Positions 21,701 through 35,415 of a stretch of DNA of 64,000 nucleotides are shown one piece after another. The notes under the pieces are model-generated. The model was not told where the DNA came from. It saw nothing but the letters and a program-made list of their open reading frames with translations, and did no database searches. Position 1 is the first letter of the stretch. Every line of letters begins with the position of its first letter. Origin of the DNA: Lateolabrax maculatus (lineage: Eukaryota > Chordata > Actinopteri > Acropomatiformes > Lateolabracidae); the NCBI GenBank assembly GCA_031216445.1, contig CM062197.1, forward strand, positions 1,444,501 through 1,508,500. The letters are read 5' to 3'. The position numbers and the translations under genes were made by a program.

Positions 21701-24700
21701 GCAGCACTGGGGGTGAAACTCCTGCCAGGCTCCTCTGAGGAGGATCTCCACTGTTGTTAGCCGTGATATACGGCTGCTGGAAACAACCCCTAAGTGCATC
21801 TCAAGGTTCATTGAAAGGGTGAATAAGATCTATAACTCTTGTGTGGATGTCGTGTTCCCTCTGATGTGTCGGACAGCGACCTTACACACACGTTTAAAAA
21901 AAGTGAGTGACCTTATTTGGCCCAAAAAAGACATTTTAAAAGATCTAATTAGTTGTGCTGCACATGATGCAGTCAACAGCAGCAGCAGTAGTTTCTTCTT
22001 CATTTAGATACATATCTGTATTTTGTATGTTTTTGATGTTCAAGGAGCTAAATGTTTAAGTTGTACAAGACTTTCTGGAATTGTAGTTTATTTGAAAATG
22101 TTTATATTATAATGTACAACCTATAATCATCTATATTCTGACACTGATGGTCAGTATAATACTGGAAGTCATCAGTGGGCGTCCATACTTTGTATTGAGA
22201 TGAAGCTGAAACGAGGTTAATGCTGAGAATGTTAAAAAATAAAAATATCTTAATAGATAACAAGAAAAGTTCAGGTTTTTATACGATTAGACCAACTATA
22301 ATAAATTTTGGAAATGTTCATAGTGATTGATAAGATAAGTTTAAAGGAGCTTGATGTTAGTATTTAGCATTATAATTTATTTAGTATATCTGAGCTGTCC
22401 TCCTCAGCCTGTCGGATTCCGTCTTTGTTGTGACACAAATATATATTTGATCCAAATCAAAAGAAGCCGATCAAACTAAACTCCAAGCTTTTAAACATCC
22501 CGAGAGATTCTCTCAATACGTTACATCCCACAGCGACTCAGACAGCTGAGAATGAATGTGCGGTAAGAGTGCAGCCTCACTGGAAATACCTTTCACAGTC
22601 AGCAGCAGTTTAAACTGTCCAGAGCAGCAGAGTGTGTGTCTGTGTGTCACAGTTCATAACAACACACACTGCAAAAAATCCTCCTGAAAACTACATTTTG
22701 TTAACACACCGCACAGAACCGTTTCCTGGACTTATTTCCAGTTTTTAAATACTTTCTCAATGTTCAGGAGCATTTTAGGTTTTATTTTCTCTTGTCACTG
22801 GAAGATTTTGTTCATGATAGTGTTTGACAATATTACATTTGCTTGTTACAAGAACAAAGTCACCGTTCTGAAAGTCAGAAGTTAGTTTCAAGTCGTGACC
22901 ACAACGTTCCAAACTTTGTGTTTTTTAAGTCCTAAACCTGCCTTAAAGGATCCTTCCCAAATGTGATGCCATTTTAAAGCCTCAAACAGACAAACAGTAT
23001 TATGTGTGGATTCTTGAAGTCTAACAAACACGGTGAACGCATTTCCTTCCTAACAAACATAAGAGAACGTCTGAAACCTGCACCATTAACATCAGTGTTT
23101 ACTGGCTTGCAGTCTTCTTCTTCACGGCCTTTCTGGATGCTTTAGCACGTCTTGCCGTCGTAACGCCACCTGTTGGTCGGTGGAACAGTGTGAAACCACG
23201 GGCTGCAACGTGCATCGCGTTGCGTCTGTGTAGCTCCGTAGCGCCACAGGGAACCTTTAAATCCAAGTCTTGAGACTCGAGTCGACACCTTCGAGAACAC
23301 GTTTCCTTGTTTTTCTCACTAGAATTCAAACTAAAGTTCTGCAGGTTTCAACAGTTTTTGGCCGTGCAGCACGCAGCTTATTATTATATATGTGGATTGT
23401 TTTTGCAGTGCAGTCTTTCCTCACCCACAACACCACTAACTACTCTGACCCCCACCCCCCCGCCTCCATCTCCACCTACACAACCCCCCCAAACCTAGAC
23501 TCTTTGTCACCGTGGTGATTGGTAGACTAAACACTGCGCAATATTCACCAGATCCACATCCCATTGGATCATTACAAACATTAAGACGGTGCAAAACTGG
23601 CGACCCCGCCCCACCCATGTGTCCCCCTGGCCTCCTCACACTCTCTATTTTAAGTGCCCGGTCACACGGACATGAAATCACACACACACACAGGCTGAAG
23701 CCTATATTCTTAACATTCTTCGGCCAGTAAACAAACGGGCCGGACAGATGCATCACCCCTGGCAGACAGACAGATTCTGAGAGCTGGGAATGTTTACACG
23801 GTCCTGTCGCCCTCTGAGGCCTCATCCAGAGCTGACGAGGACTCCGACGGAGAGGAGAGGAGCACCGAGAGACAACGTTCATCAACTCATGAACTGCAGC
23901 TGATGCAGTTTCTGATTAGACGATGAGGAAGTGCAGTCGACGCGAAGGTTTCACTCACAGTCAGAGTGAATGAAAATCTCAGAACAACAGAGGTTATTGA
24001 TCATTGTGCAGAAAACATTCTTCATGCTCTTGTTTGAAAGTTTTAATTTCAAGCAGAATGATTTCAATTGATTTTCATCCAGACTTAATGTGGCCACACA
24101 AAGGGTTTAATTACAACGTGTCTGGTATTTTTAAAATCTGAAGATCTAAAGAAAATGATGAGCCTGTGCAATACAATACATGATCAACAGCTCTCCCCTT
24201 CATCCAGACAGATAGACGGTTTTCAGATTTATTCTAATCCACCAAAATCAGATCAGTTTGAGATGCTTATGGGTAACTTTTGTGATATTCGAGTGCCATA
24301 TAATGTATATGAAGCAGAACTCAAGCTGGCTCTGTGCTTTCTTTGTTCACCTTGGCTGCTGTTGATGCTGCAGAGGTGGCAGATGTAAAGCTGACGGACG
24401 CTTTCTGACATTCCCGCTGTGGAATCCTGAACTGGTCTCTCATCCTCACCCAGGTTTGTCCAACGAGGATCTCTGCTCAAGAGGAGTTTCACAAAAGTTT
24501 TCACAAAAGAAACATGCACTAATTCTACTAACATGCCTGTTTCCCCAGGAACCATATCAGGAAACTTACTTGCATTTAGTCCCAAAACGGGAGGAACCAT
24601 GATATTTGTTTATCAGTCATAGTTCCTGGCACCAAAAAAGTCCCACAATGGACAGTTTTTTTTAACGGTCAAAATCAATGCAGCAGAACCACAGATATCG

Positions 24701-25430
24701 TTTTTTTTTATACCACACATTCTTCTTCCTCGCCTACATCACATTCAGGTGTGTTGATGTAGTAGCCTCTAATGTAGCACAGGCCGCTACCCTCATGCAG
24801 AGATGAGCGGCGGGCTTCAGAGGTCTGGTCCGCTCACTTCTCTCTAACTCCACACAAACACATTCTTTTTTAATTTCTTCAGGAGTCTTCAGCCACACAA
24901 ACAACACAAGTAATGTCACTTAGATTAGATTTTGCACAAAAGGCTTCATAGATCTTTTTCCACATATGCAGTAAGACTCCTGAGAAAAATCGGCAGAGTT
25001 CCCCTTTAACCACGAAGCTTTTATGTATAAGGACTTGTGGTTAGGGCTGATAGCTGTACTGCCCTCCTGTGGGTGAGATAAGGTAAAATAACACAATTCA
25101 ATGAATGGGCTCTTATAGAAGAACGTTTGTGTCTGTTGTGAACTCCCTTAAATGCAAAAATCTCAATTCTTTTATCATCTTGAAGCTGGCTGTGGGGTCG
25201 GGCGGTCTGCGAGCAGCACTTGGACGAATCGCGGGACTGAATGTGAACCAACCAGCAGACATGTTGGAGTCCCCGCGGCCCCGGATACGAATGAACTGAC
25301 CGCATTCTGCCGTGACTCCACATCAGTCAAAGAGATATACACCACTTCCTCCACTCACACACACACTCACACACTCACAAGCGCTCAGAAAAAGCCTCCA
25401 TCCCCGTCTCCATCAGTCAAGTCCTGAGGC
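18721..25430. other. Gene-poor interval, nothing coding recognised
   Basis: It contains GT runs (19775-19792 and about 19875-19892), a 'taaagggtcagtttactcaa' repeat fragment (20025-20060), a 17-nt poly-C run (21502-21518), and AC and poly-C patches at 23450-23500. A 149-codon minus-strand frame (23436-23885) lies over Pro/Arg-poor GC-mixed DNA with no domain and no splice support. I see no RNA gene. Confidence 0.4.
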
Positions 25431-26050
25431 CGATGAACTTCCATCGTCTCCAAGGTTGATAACAAGCCTCTTAAGCTTGGCGGCTAATCAAGCTCAAAGG
25501 AGGGAGAGAAAGAGAGATAGTGGAGGAGAACAAGAGGGCTGCCTGTGGACGCAGTGATGTCTCTCTCTCTCCGTCTCTTTCCTCTTCATTTTCAATTTTC
25601 CCTTATCTTCTTCTCTCCACAGGGGGAGGCGGAGGGAGGCCTAATAGCCCGCGAGGGGGGCTGTGGACTCTCCAGAGTCTCTACATACCAGTCATTTACT
25701 TTAACTGGAGAGGAGGAGAAAAAAAAGAGAGAGAGAGAGAAATGTCTTGATAAATCATCTAGGGTCACACGGCTTCCATGTTCCCCCGAGTTACGGAGAT
25801 AGAGGAGGGAGGGAAAAAATGAAAGAAAAATGAAAGAAAAACCCAAAACAATCTGTCTCGGCCGCCCGTCTCCTCTTTGATGTCCGTCCCATCAGACAAA
25901 CAGCACCGAGCTGAAATAAACAGAAACAAGTGGCGGCTGCTGCTCTCGGCGGTTTGCACTCAGGTTCAACTCCGTCTAAGACCAGACTTCCTCTGCAGGC
26001 TGTAATGAGCTCAGCTTGGCCTGAAAACATGAGCTCCGATTCGTTTCAGA
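25430..26050. other. GC-mixed, repeat-poor island (candidate regulatory element)
   Basis: Blocks such as 'ggttgataacaagcctctta', 'agcttggcggctaatcaagc' and 'tctctacataccagtcattt' stand out from the surrounding AT-rich DNA and lack simple repeats except a GA run at 25725-25740. Long overlapping frames on both strands are a by-product of low stop density. Conservation cannot be tested here. Confidence 0.25.
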
Positions 26051-28797
26051 GAAGAAGTCTAATCTTTGTTTCACATTCTACTTTTTTCATGTGTTTGTAG
26101 CTGTCATATAAAATCCGTTTTTCAGAAGTTAAGGTCAGTCTCGTCTTTGAATTCACATTTCTGCACCCAAAAAAAGATTAAAACAACCACTGGTGCAGAT
26201 GTTTGGTTGTGTTGTTCTGCCGCTGACTTTATCTCTCTCGAAGCTTTCCCCGACTTGCTGTTTTTCTTACTCTTTCACAACTTTTTATTTCCTGACATCT
26301 CACTCCTTTATTTCTAATCATTTCCTCTAAACAAGTACACGCTATCGTCGTGGATCCGATCCATGACAGTGATGGACTGGGGGGAAATTGGGAGCGGCTC
26401 AGTCGAAGTACAAAATAAAGAGAAACATGAATGAAACAACACTGGCAGCTGTGTGAGGCTGTCCTTAATAAATGCTTACATCAGCATACTAACATCTAAG
26501 TAGGACAGTGTAAAAATACTCCTGCTGTCAAAATCCTAATTGAGTTAAAGTATGCATTATGCAGAATGGCCCATTTCCAAATAACAAGATTATAATCAGT
26601 GATGCATTAATGTGCAGATGGTGAAGGTGGAGCTAATTTCACCTGCTGCGTTCACTGCTGGTGGTTTAATCCACAATAATACGTCATAATCTACTAGTTG
26701 ATTTATATTTTGTATTTATGATCTGAATCTGCAAAGTAATTTGTAGCTCATGTCAAATAAATGTAGTGGAGCAGAATTATAACGTAGCACAAAATGAAAA
26801 TACTCTCCTGCAGGAGACTGGAGTTTGCATCTCGTCATCTCGCCCGTTTTATTACCTGCAACAACGATATGATTTTCCCCATATTTGCATCTTTACTGTG
26901 AGAATGTGAATATTGTTTTTGTGTCACACAGAGGCCGGAGGGGATGCAGGAGCGAAGACGGCGGGACGTTGTTATTGTAATTCCACCTGGTCACCTGAGG
27001 AGGCTCACAGAGGTCACACATGTACAGATTCCTATAGTTTCTCTCCCTCTCTCATCACTTCCCACGACTCTCTTACCTCATCTTCTGTCCTCACTGTGCC
27101 TCCTCCTCCTCTCTCCAGCTCTTGTCATCTCTCCGTCTCAAATCACCTCCTCTAACCCTCGTCCCATTCAGCCTCTCCACCGCATCTTCTCTCTCCTTGT
27201 CTTCCCTATTTTTCCCATAACCAGGAGGACATTTTGTTTTTGTTTTTTTAACTGAGTGACATTGTTTTACTCACGAGAAGGCGACAGGTAAACAGGATAC
27301 AAAGGTTTTTCATGCAGGTTTTTAAAAAATATGTGAAAATACATCTCATGTTCAAACAGTACATAAAACAGAGAGCAAAAGTTGGTGGCAGCACTTTTAT
27401 ATAGTCATACAGCCCGAAGTCCTAGGAATTACATTCATATTTCAAGATTTACATGATCTGACGGGTATATACACGTATGATTTACGTCCAGTACCGATGT
27501 TCAGGGCCGGAGAGGCAGACAGTTAGTGTCTGGAGGTTGGGCTGGTGGATGGGCATGTTATGAGTCAGACTTTCATGCAGGATACCACAGTTTGGGCCCC
27601 ATCACCGACCTGCTATTTTTATTAACTGTAAATACAAAATCTTTCCCCAACCAAAGGCTCGCTGTCTACAATATGCAAATATCGTTGAGTCAGAATGTGA
27701 ACTGTCCACTAAACAGCTCTGCAGGGTTCCTTTAATCCGGGGTTTTGCAGAATCGTCCAACATTAATGTTTTTGTCAGGTAATATTGCTAAGGTAGTTTG
27801 CTCTTGTGCTCTTTCTGGTACATTTGGGACTTTGGGTTATAAAAGTAAAATTGACTTGACTGTTCCAGACACCAAATAATCTGTTCAGCTCTGCATCTTC
27901 CATTTCCCCCAAACAGCTGCACATTCAGGCCAGGGACAGACACTTCATCAACTCATCACTCTCTCAGTAAGTCAGCGACAGACTTTCGTGGTTTCCAAAG
28001 GCCCCTGTGTACAATTTAATGTGCAGGGTCAATACAACTATAATGACATTTTCTTCATCTCCATTTTAGACGTTAAATTGACACCGTTTCGTACGTGAGA
28101 TCCCAAATGTCACGTTCAACCAGCGATAAAGATCTGTGTCAGCGGCATCAGAGGAGGAGAAGGAAAAGTGAGGAACACTGTGACAAGTGTGTGTTGAAAA
28201 GAGACACACACAAAACTCACACACCTCTACCCCTTTATCTGTCCGTCTCTCCCCCCTCCTCCCCCCTGCTGGTTCTCTAACGTCACTCCTGCAGTGCAGA
28301 TAAAACCGAGCCGGGGACGCCATGTCTTTTCACTGTCACAGGCTTGGAGTAACATATCAGTTCATCAATTATGGGTCCAATAATCCTTTTGATTGGAGTG
28401 TAATCAGATATATTTGACCATTATGCCCTCAAGATGCACTCAGGGAGGACTGCAGTCTGATCGCCCCAAACCGCTCCAAACCATTTTAGCTGCAAACTGT
28501 AAATTTAATGTGTCTGCAGTTGGTCCAGCTTGTCTTTACAGCGTATTTCACATGAAAGTGAAGTTCCAGGCAACCTTGTCTGCTAGAAATCATGATTATA
28601 TAGTTTTTGCTTAACATCTTTTCCAACAAAGGTGGTGCATCTTTCTGTCGGGAGGAGGTTGGTGGTGGATATGGCCACAGGTGGTTGAGTTTACCTCAGG
28701 GAAAAATTCAAGGTTCTGGTTATATTCTCACGCTTCAAGTAACTTTTGGCGTTGATATCAGGGAACATTTAGCAAGTTCGTTTTGAACATCTGCAAA
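26051..28797. other. Gene-poor interval, nothing recognised
   Basis: Unremarkable mixed sequence with a pyrimidine-rich patch (27040-27200). No coding, RNA or repeat feature could be supported. Confidence 0.4.
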
Positions 28798-29096
28798 CCA
28801 AGCGGCAACCTCCTGAATAATGAAATCAATGCTGAAGTGCCAAAACTGCAGTTCCTCGAATGGCCACTTGAAGCTTCAAAAGCGAGTCAATCCCCATAGA
28901 CGCCCATGTTAAAATGCCCAACTTCACAGCAGAAATAAACGGTTTAGATCTTTATAGCTAATTTACCCGTTCATGACAACTGTACAGGGGGTGAATATTT
29001 ATATAACTCACCTGTTTAAATTATATTAGGGCTTAAAGTTGCACATAGAAAGGCTGTGCCCTAAACCTGCATTATCTCCAATGGCCAGCAGGGACG
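28798..29096. mobile_element. SINE-like element related to copies A and B
   Basis: It begins 'ccaagcggcaacctcctgaa' and has 'caatccccatagacgcccat', 'gttaaaatgcccaacttcac' and ends near 'aatggccagcagggacgaat'. The first words are shared with the element at 18248, so it belongs to the same broad fish repeat group but a different subfamily or a different part. Confidence 0.55.
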
Positions 29097-29590
29097 AATG
29101 AAAATGCGAATAAATGAATGCTTGTTTCCATCCACATCCGTTACGCGATCATTAGGAGTTGTTTTATTGAGATCAGCAGTGGGTGGCACCAACTCTAAAA
29201 CCATCACACCACTGCAGGAGAAGAAGACGCAACAAGATGACGTCATTAAAAGAGCGCCAGTCGAAACTCAAATGGTGAAAAACAACGTAGAAAGCTCGAT
29301 GAAAATAAGAAACTCTGGTAGTTTGATGTGTTCATGTGAGGAAGGAGACTGTAGCCATGTTTTTACGTGTTATGGGAATATCCGGGAAGACGCCGACAGC
29401 GGCTCAGTCATGTAAGTTAAATGTTCACTACGTCAGAACTTATTTGACGAAGGTGTTTCAGTCTCCCATTTTTGCACGTTAATTATTTTCTTTTTAAAAG
29501 GCAAAAATAAAAATAAAAAAAGTTCAAATTTTGCCATTTCGCACAAGCTTTTCTAATTCGATCTAATGCGTGCAAAAACCCGGATACGGC
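29097..29590. mobile_element. Possible MITE-like interspersed repeat
   Basis: Text such as 'atgaaaatgcgaataaatga', 'gcttgtttccatccacatcc', 'gaagaagacgcaacaagatg' and 'tctaatgcgtgcaaaaaccc' recalls a family of fish miniature repeats that begin and end with GCGAATAAA-like words. I could not define terminal inverted repeats with certainty. Confidence 0.3.
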
Positions 29591-29680
29591 AATGTTGGAC
29601 CACAACTTTTATCCATCTTGACGTTTTGTTTTCTTCACGACAAACAGCTTCACAGAGCTGCAAGCACGGACACAGACTTT

Positions 29681-29706
29681 CAGCACACACACACACACAC
29701 ACACAC
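29681..29706. repeat. (CA)n microsatellite
   Basis: CA dinucleotide run within intergenic DNA. Confidence 0.85.
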
Positions 29707-30429
29707 AGAAACACTGAAATTATACCATTAAGGCGGTCACTAATCATGCTCGACCTTTTTTCTCCACATGTCTTAATGCCTCTCAGCTAAACCCTCCATT
29801 AGTGGGACCCCCACCCCCCAAACACAAACATGTCTTCCCCCTTCACCCACAACATGAATTAAAAAGTTATCTAAAACATCTCATACTCGAAGCGTTTTAA
29901 ACAATCACTGACATGTTTTACTCTGATCTGGCCCTATTTAATTCTAGATGGAGTCGAAGGAAGCCGATTGTGCCTCTTCACCCAGAAACACACCTCTGCA
30001 CTTAACGTCCAGCAGCTCCTCTGATGTAAATTTCTCTGAAACTGCAGCCGTTTAAAAAGCTCAAGGTGTTGCATATTATCAGGGCTTAACACAGGAGGTG
30101 GAGTGGAGCAAAAAGAAAGAAAAAAGGGGGTTGGGGTGGGGGGGCATATGAGGGGGAGTGAAGCAAGAAAACTTAAAATAGAGACAAAAGATCCAATAAA
30201 ACGGCCAAGAAGTAAAGAAGAACATAAAAAGGTGAAGGTTCAGGGCGTGCTGAGACATGTTCATTTATTTATTCTCCATCCTTTAGTATAAACTGATAAT
30301 AAGTCACTCAGCAGGGGTCTTTGGATCTCCTTCCAGCCGTTTTACAGTAAAGGATTATGGGTCATTAAAAAGAGGAACTGGATCAAAACAATGTGTTGCG
30401 ATGAGAAATGGTGACGCCTCCCAGAGGCG

Positions 30430-31010
30430 ATGTAGCAATCAAGAAGAAACGCAATGTACTTCCGTGAGTGACCTTACGAGATAAACACGCACGCCCTCGG
30501 ACGCCACGACGGCCAGCTGAGCCCTAATATGTATCCCATGATTCCTTGGGTTGCTTGTCTTGTAAACGTCAGCGGCGTGGAAAGGGGGGGGGGGTGGGAT
30601 GGCGTTAAATCCTCCAGAGGTTAAGCCCCGCAGGGAGACATTTTTCTTCTCAGCTTCACCTTGTGCTGAAAAGTAAATGTTTAAGCGAGCGGGGATAAAC
30701 ACCCCTAAATCATCACCGCGAGCTGCGAGCACACACCTTATGGGGGAATAGAGGAATTCTGGGAAATAAAAGTTGTCCCTTGGCTGTATCTCCGGGTCGA
30801 TCAGAAGTGTGACAGAGCTGAGGTGTGCACGGAGGGAATTTAAGTCCAGACGCTTGAGGACAAACACTCTTTGAAACAGATTTTGGCGGTGGTTGCCAGC
30901 CTCGCGGCCGCCATCCCTGTCGATGTTTCTGATCGCGCTGAGATACGCCAGCAGGTCAATACATCTTTCAACTGGGAGACTTTGCACCCTTAATCCCGGC
31001 AGCGCAGACA
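30430..31010. other. GC-mixed island with long minus-strand open frame (candidate regulatory element)
   Basis: An island with higher complexity and GC than its flanks, broken only by a G run at 30585-30595. A 182-codon minus-strand frame (30439-30987) crosses it but has no domain, no flanking acceptor that I can defend, and runs through the homopolymer as poly-proline. It is better read as a non-coding conserved-type element; a novel exon is not excluded. Confidence 0.3.
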
Positions 31011-31049
31011 GAGCTGCGGAAAACTGGTCAAAATGAATTTATTTTAAAA

Positions 31050-32280
31050 AAAAAAAAAGGCTGTGTGTGGGAAATGCTATGTCCTCTGATGCATAATGAA
31101 AGCAAATGCCTGTGTTTGTTTGGGATATAAACACGGATTAGACTTTTTATTCAACAGTATATTTGCTTTGCTTTCTCCCTCTGTCTTCCTGAAACCCAAA
31201 CAAATCATTAACGTAATCGCAGTTTTCCAGCGGGACGTCGCTGTGTGGCCGCGAGGTTACAGTATGAGGTGGAGTCTCTTTCTTTGGCCAGTTAAGTTTC
31301 AACAAACAAGGGATGTGACCCGACGGCGCTTCTGTAGGTCACAGTAAACAAAACAGCATACGCTTTTACAAAGAAACAGGAAGAAGAAAAACTTCAAATT
31401 GGCAGTCTTTTATCTATTTGCACATGTCGAAGACCGACTTAATGAGGAGAAGTTGTAGTTAGATTAAAATATGCAGATAAATGTGCAGCTCTACAGAATG
31501 TAAAGCACTGAAATGTTGTTTTTAATGAGGTGCAGTGATGTGCACAAGCGAGGGGGAGCCATCACCTCTGCCCTTCATGTCTTGGGAATAAAAGCAGCCT
31601 CTTGAAAGTGCATTTTAAAACTTATTCCTTGTGTGGATTAACTGGAGAAGAAAGAAGGGCCTTAAACGACAGCAGTTTATTCAAACAGACACCAGACATC
31701 ATTTTATGTGTTTGGTTATGATGCAGCTTTATGAGGTAAAAACATCTTCCAAGCTTAGGTCAACAACTGATCAAATTGTACTGTAAGGAACACAAATATA
31801 AGACTCTGAGAATAAAGCCATGATATTAGAAGACAAAGGGTCATGATTTCATGAGGAAAATGTCATAATATTCTGTATTATTTCTGTTAAACGTGAGAGC
31901 AGTCGAGTCAAACGAGGAACCAACAGGCACCTTTCTCTGAGTGAAATGAAACAGGTAACATGGCGTCGGAGTTTGTGAACGAACAAAGTGAACAAACGCT
32001 GCAGGACAGAGAGGAAGAAAAAATGTCTGCAATCAGGAATTAACAGAAAGAGGAAAAAGAAAACCTTTTCTTTCCATATTTTCCATATTTATTGAGGACG
32101 TCTGCCATGTTTTTCTCTGAATCATCTAGTCTGAAGAGCGTTTCTTTCACAGCTGGAGGATCATGAAACCTTCTGAAAAGCGAAGTCACGGTTGGTTGTC
32201 AAACTGCAAAATAAGGCTGCTTTCACCTCAACTACAGAAAAGGCCTGGAACAAGTGGAGTGACACGGCCTTGTAGTATTA
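31050..32280. other. Gene-poor interval, nothing recognised
   Basis: AT-rich sequence without supported features. Confidence 0.4.
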
Positions 32281-32581
32281 TTCTATCTGGCAGTATATGT
32301 GGGCAGCCCCCCCCCAGCCAACACACACCTCCCCACCTCCCCCTCAGTATCTCTCAGCTCCCAGGAAGCTGCCGGGCTTGGCTGGAGCCAGAGTTCTGCC
32401 CCATCCATCATCCTTATCAGGGAGAGCCTGGCTGCACTGAGGAGAGAGGAGGAGAAGGAAAGAGAGGAAGAAAAAGAAGAGAAGAAGAAAAGATTTGAGC
32501 TTTTAGGAGTAAAAGAAAAACTTGATGAAATAACAGGCAAAAGAAGCGCAAAAACATGACGTCACGGCCGAACCCTTTACG

Positions 32582-32584
<3 letters not shown>

Positions 32585-32618
<34 letters not shown>
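32585..32618. repeat. (TG)n microsatellite
   Basis: Pure TG run of 34 nt, followed 30 nt later by an 18-nt poly-G run (32648-32665). The pair makes spurious poly-Thr/His and poly-Pro frames on the minus strand. Confidence 0.95.
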
Positions 32619-32619
<1 letters not shown>

Positions 32620-32647
32620 TCAGGGTGGGGGTAAGGCAAGGCGAGGC

Positions 32648-32665
32648 GGGGGGGGGGGGGGGGGG
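32648..32665. repeat. Poly-G tract, 18 nt
   Basis: Uninterrupted G run, a likely assembly weak spot. Confidence 0.9.
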
Positions 32666-33479
32666 TCGGCAGTGATAAGCACTGATACAAACAATAACAA
32701 CAGGCACCATCCAGCCACATCAAAGCCCCCCATTTAGATTTGGGGGTTTTGGGCTGTTGAGGGGGTGCATGGATGGGGGTGGGGGTCGGGGGGGCTCTGC
32801 AGCTACAGTTCATCAAAGCCTCATCAGCAGTCGGACCCCCTTCACCAGGACCGGTTTACTGGTCCATCTTTTACAACGCTGTCCCGAATAAACAAAACAC
32901 AGCCGACAACACAAAGACAGAAGAAGAAGAAGATCATAAAGTGATAAAGAGTTTACGGTCGGAGCAGACGGAGCGGTTACTTACTGCCGCGGATAAAGAG
33001 CTCAATGCCGTAACTGTCACAGCGTCCTCAGATGTCCGAGGGAGCGTTACACAGACCGGAAACACTTTCACTATCAAAGCACAGACTGGAGATGAGGACT
33101 TGTTGTCGTCCTGAAAGAAAGAAAGAAAGGAAGGAAGCAAGGTCACTATGTGCCAAAATAAGAGAACGTTTTTAAATGTACATTGGTTTGTACTGAGAGT
33201 TTTGTAGTGAACGCAGCTCGGACCAGAGGCCTCATTCACCTCATATAGCTCCTCAGAAACAGCCAACACGAACAGATAAAAATCAAGCAGTCTTTTGAAA
33301 ATGGGGTGAAGTGGTTTTTGGTTCAATTTTTTAACAAATACATCAAATATATTCTGTGTTTTGTTCCCTCCTGATTCACTCATCTCCACGCAGGCACCAT
33401 CTACCCCCCCTCATCCATTGCCGGGGGGAAACATAAACTCATTCATCTTGATGATCTCCAAAAACAAGAGCAATCCATC

Positions 33480-33990
33480 TCGCTGGAGATGAATGGGCTT
33501 CTGCAGGGCTGGAAACGTAATAAAGGCGGCTCTCTAATGGTGTGTAGTTGTATTAGGGCCCGCTTATAAAAGCCATAAGGCTATTGTCAGACAGGCAGGG
33601 AAATACAGCATCATTACAGCTCTGTACAGACGTGGATCAGTCTCTGATAACATTAAAGCAAAGCTTCCTTTGTGTGGCGGCGGTCTGCTCTCCACCACCG
33701 TTAACTGGTTTTGGCGTGAGCCAGACGAGCAGCAGCTTTGAAGCTGCAGTCGTCGCAGCGGCTCCGAGGCTCAGCTGATGTCGCAGCGCCGCGCAGCTGA
33801 CAGGACGAGTGTGGGCTGTTTGAACTGGAGGTGCTGTGATGCAATTAAAGCTTGTTCCTCTAACACAGTGGAGGAGTACCGGGGCCCTATCGCAGGCGAT
33901 TAAAGGGCTGCACCAGAGTCCATGCAGGTTTTGCTAATTTAAGTCTCCGGTCACGTTAGAAGCCACGCCAGAAAACAAAACTGTTGGACG
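33480..33990. other. GC-mixed island (candidate regulatory element)
   Basis: It contains 'gtaataaaggcggctctcta', 'ttataaaagccataaggcta' (a TATAAAA word at about 33565) and 'gcgattaaagggctgcacca'. These are non-repetitive, with balanced composition between AT-rich flanks. No transcript structure is evident. Confidence 0.25.
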
Positions 33991-33999
33991 GGTTGAAAA

Positions 34000-35410
34000 T
34001 TGAGAACTTTGCTTTCCTTAGATCCTACAACTAGTGGGGCAAATACATAAATAAAAATTTAAAAAGGTCACCTGACTTCGTCTCTTCCTGCGCGTCCAAA
34101 ACGCATGAAGTGTGAAATGTGTCTCAGCAAGTTTTATTTTGAAAATCTAAGCGGCTGTTGCATATTTATTATTGATAAGTGGACCGTGGAGACCTGCAGT
34201 GTGAACAGCTGAACATTCAGCACGTTCATTGTTACATTAAGCATTTTAACTTGCTTCTTAACAACCAACATCATTTTAACATGTGTGCAGTTTTTTTTCT
34301 TTTTTGTATTTTATACCTTTATTAGAGATTAGAGAAATAAAGAGGAGGGAGATGACTGATGAGTTGGACTTGAACTGGGGACATTTTGGTCTGAGGTCAA
34401 CAAGGATTCATTGATTGGTTTAAGTGGTATCTTGTCATGTTGAACAGGAAACTTCTAAACCTGCTGTGGCATCATCATCGTTTGAATTCTTCCATAAATC
34501 GTGTGTCTGTACAAATATTTGACAATATATTTCACTCTGGACCAAATGTGGAAACTTCCAAGAAGAGCCGCGACCACCAGAATGATTAAAAAAATAATAA
34601 CAACAACAGGATAAGAAACACTGCATTACATTTTCTAAAGCACACCATAATGTTTGACATTGCTGAGTGTGTTTCTACTTTCTAAGCAGCCATTGTGACA
34701 TTAATGGAAACCAACGTTAGAGTCATCACGAATCTGAAACACTGCAGTCTGCTTTGGAACACAAACGTAGACGCAATTTGAAGCAAAATGGTAATAAAAC
34801 GTGCGAGAACACAGACGAAGAGTTTGGATGATTCTTAAAATTGGATTTCCTTTGAGTGCTGTGTTTTATATCATTTCAAACAAGATTTTTGAAACAAACA
34901 CATCACTGCTGGGCTCAGTCTGGATCGACTTGCTGCACCTCAACTGTTCTTATCTGGAGCCAATTAATATTAAAACCAGAATCATGTAAACCACGTAAAA
35001 ATATCTGTAAAAACGGAGCCACCTGCTGTACACTGCAGGGAAAATAGGCTTTTTGACATCCATTTAGTCAAATTTGGGCGTCTTTTCTGTCTGCAGAGAC
35101 AATGAAGAGACAAAATTATCAATATAATGATTTGAAATAGAACAAAGGAACAAAACTAATTGAAACACATTCAACATAAAGGATGTGCTTCTCTAAAAAA
35201 CGGATGTAGGGACATCACATTTAATGGGACATGATCCAAAACATCGTGGTTTGTACAAACAGGAGGCAGGAGAAGATGCTGCTGGGAGAGGAAGGAACGG
35301 ATGTCAGAAATCAAAGTTGTGTGATTTCACATGTGTATTTCATGTGTAAAGCTTCTTCTTCTTCTCCGACAGCATCTGATCATCATCGCTGTCTAACATC
35401 TTCTCCCTGA
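34000..35410. other. Gene-poor interval, nothing recognised
   Basis: AT-rich; no supported feature. Confidence 0.4.
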
Positions 35411-35415
35411 TGTCA

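Noticed and set aside
23436..23885. 149-codon minus-strand frame
   Set aside because: No domain, crosses a C-rich low-complexity patch, no flanking splice or promoter signals.
32417..32816. Minus-strand frames with Thr/His and Pro runs
   Set aside because: Made by the TG and poly-G tracts.
33562..33572. TATAAAA as a core promoter
   Set aside because: No downstream exon, start codon or donor structure could be matched to it; kept only as part of an island.
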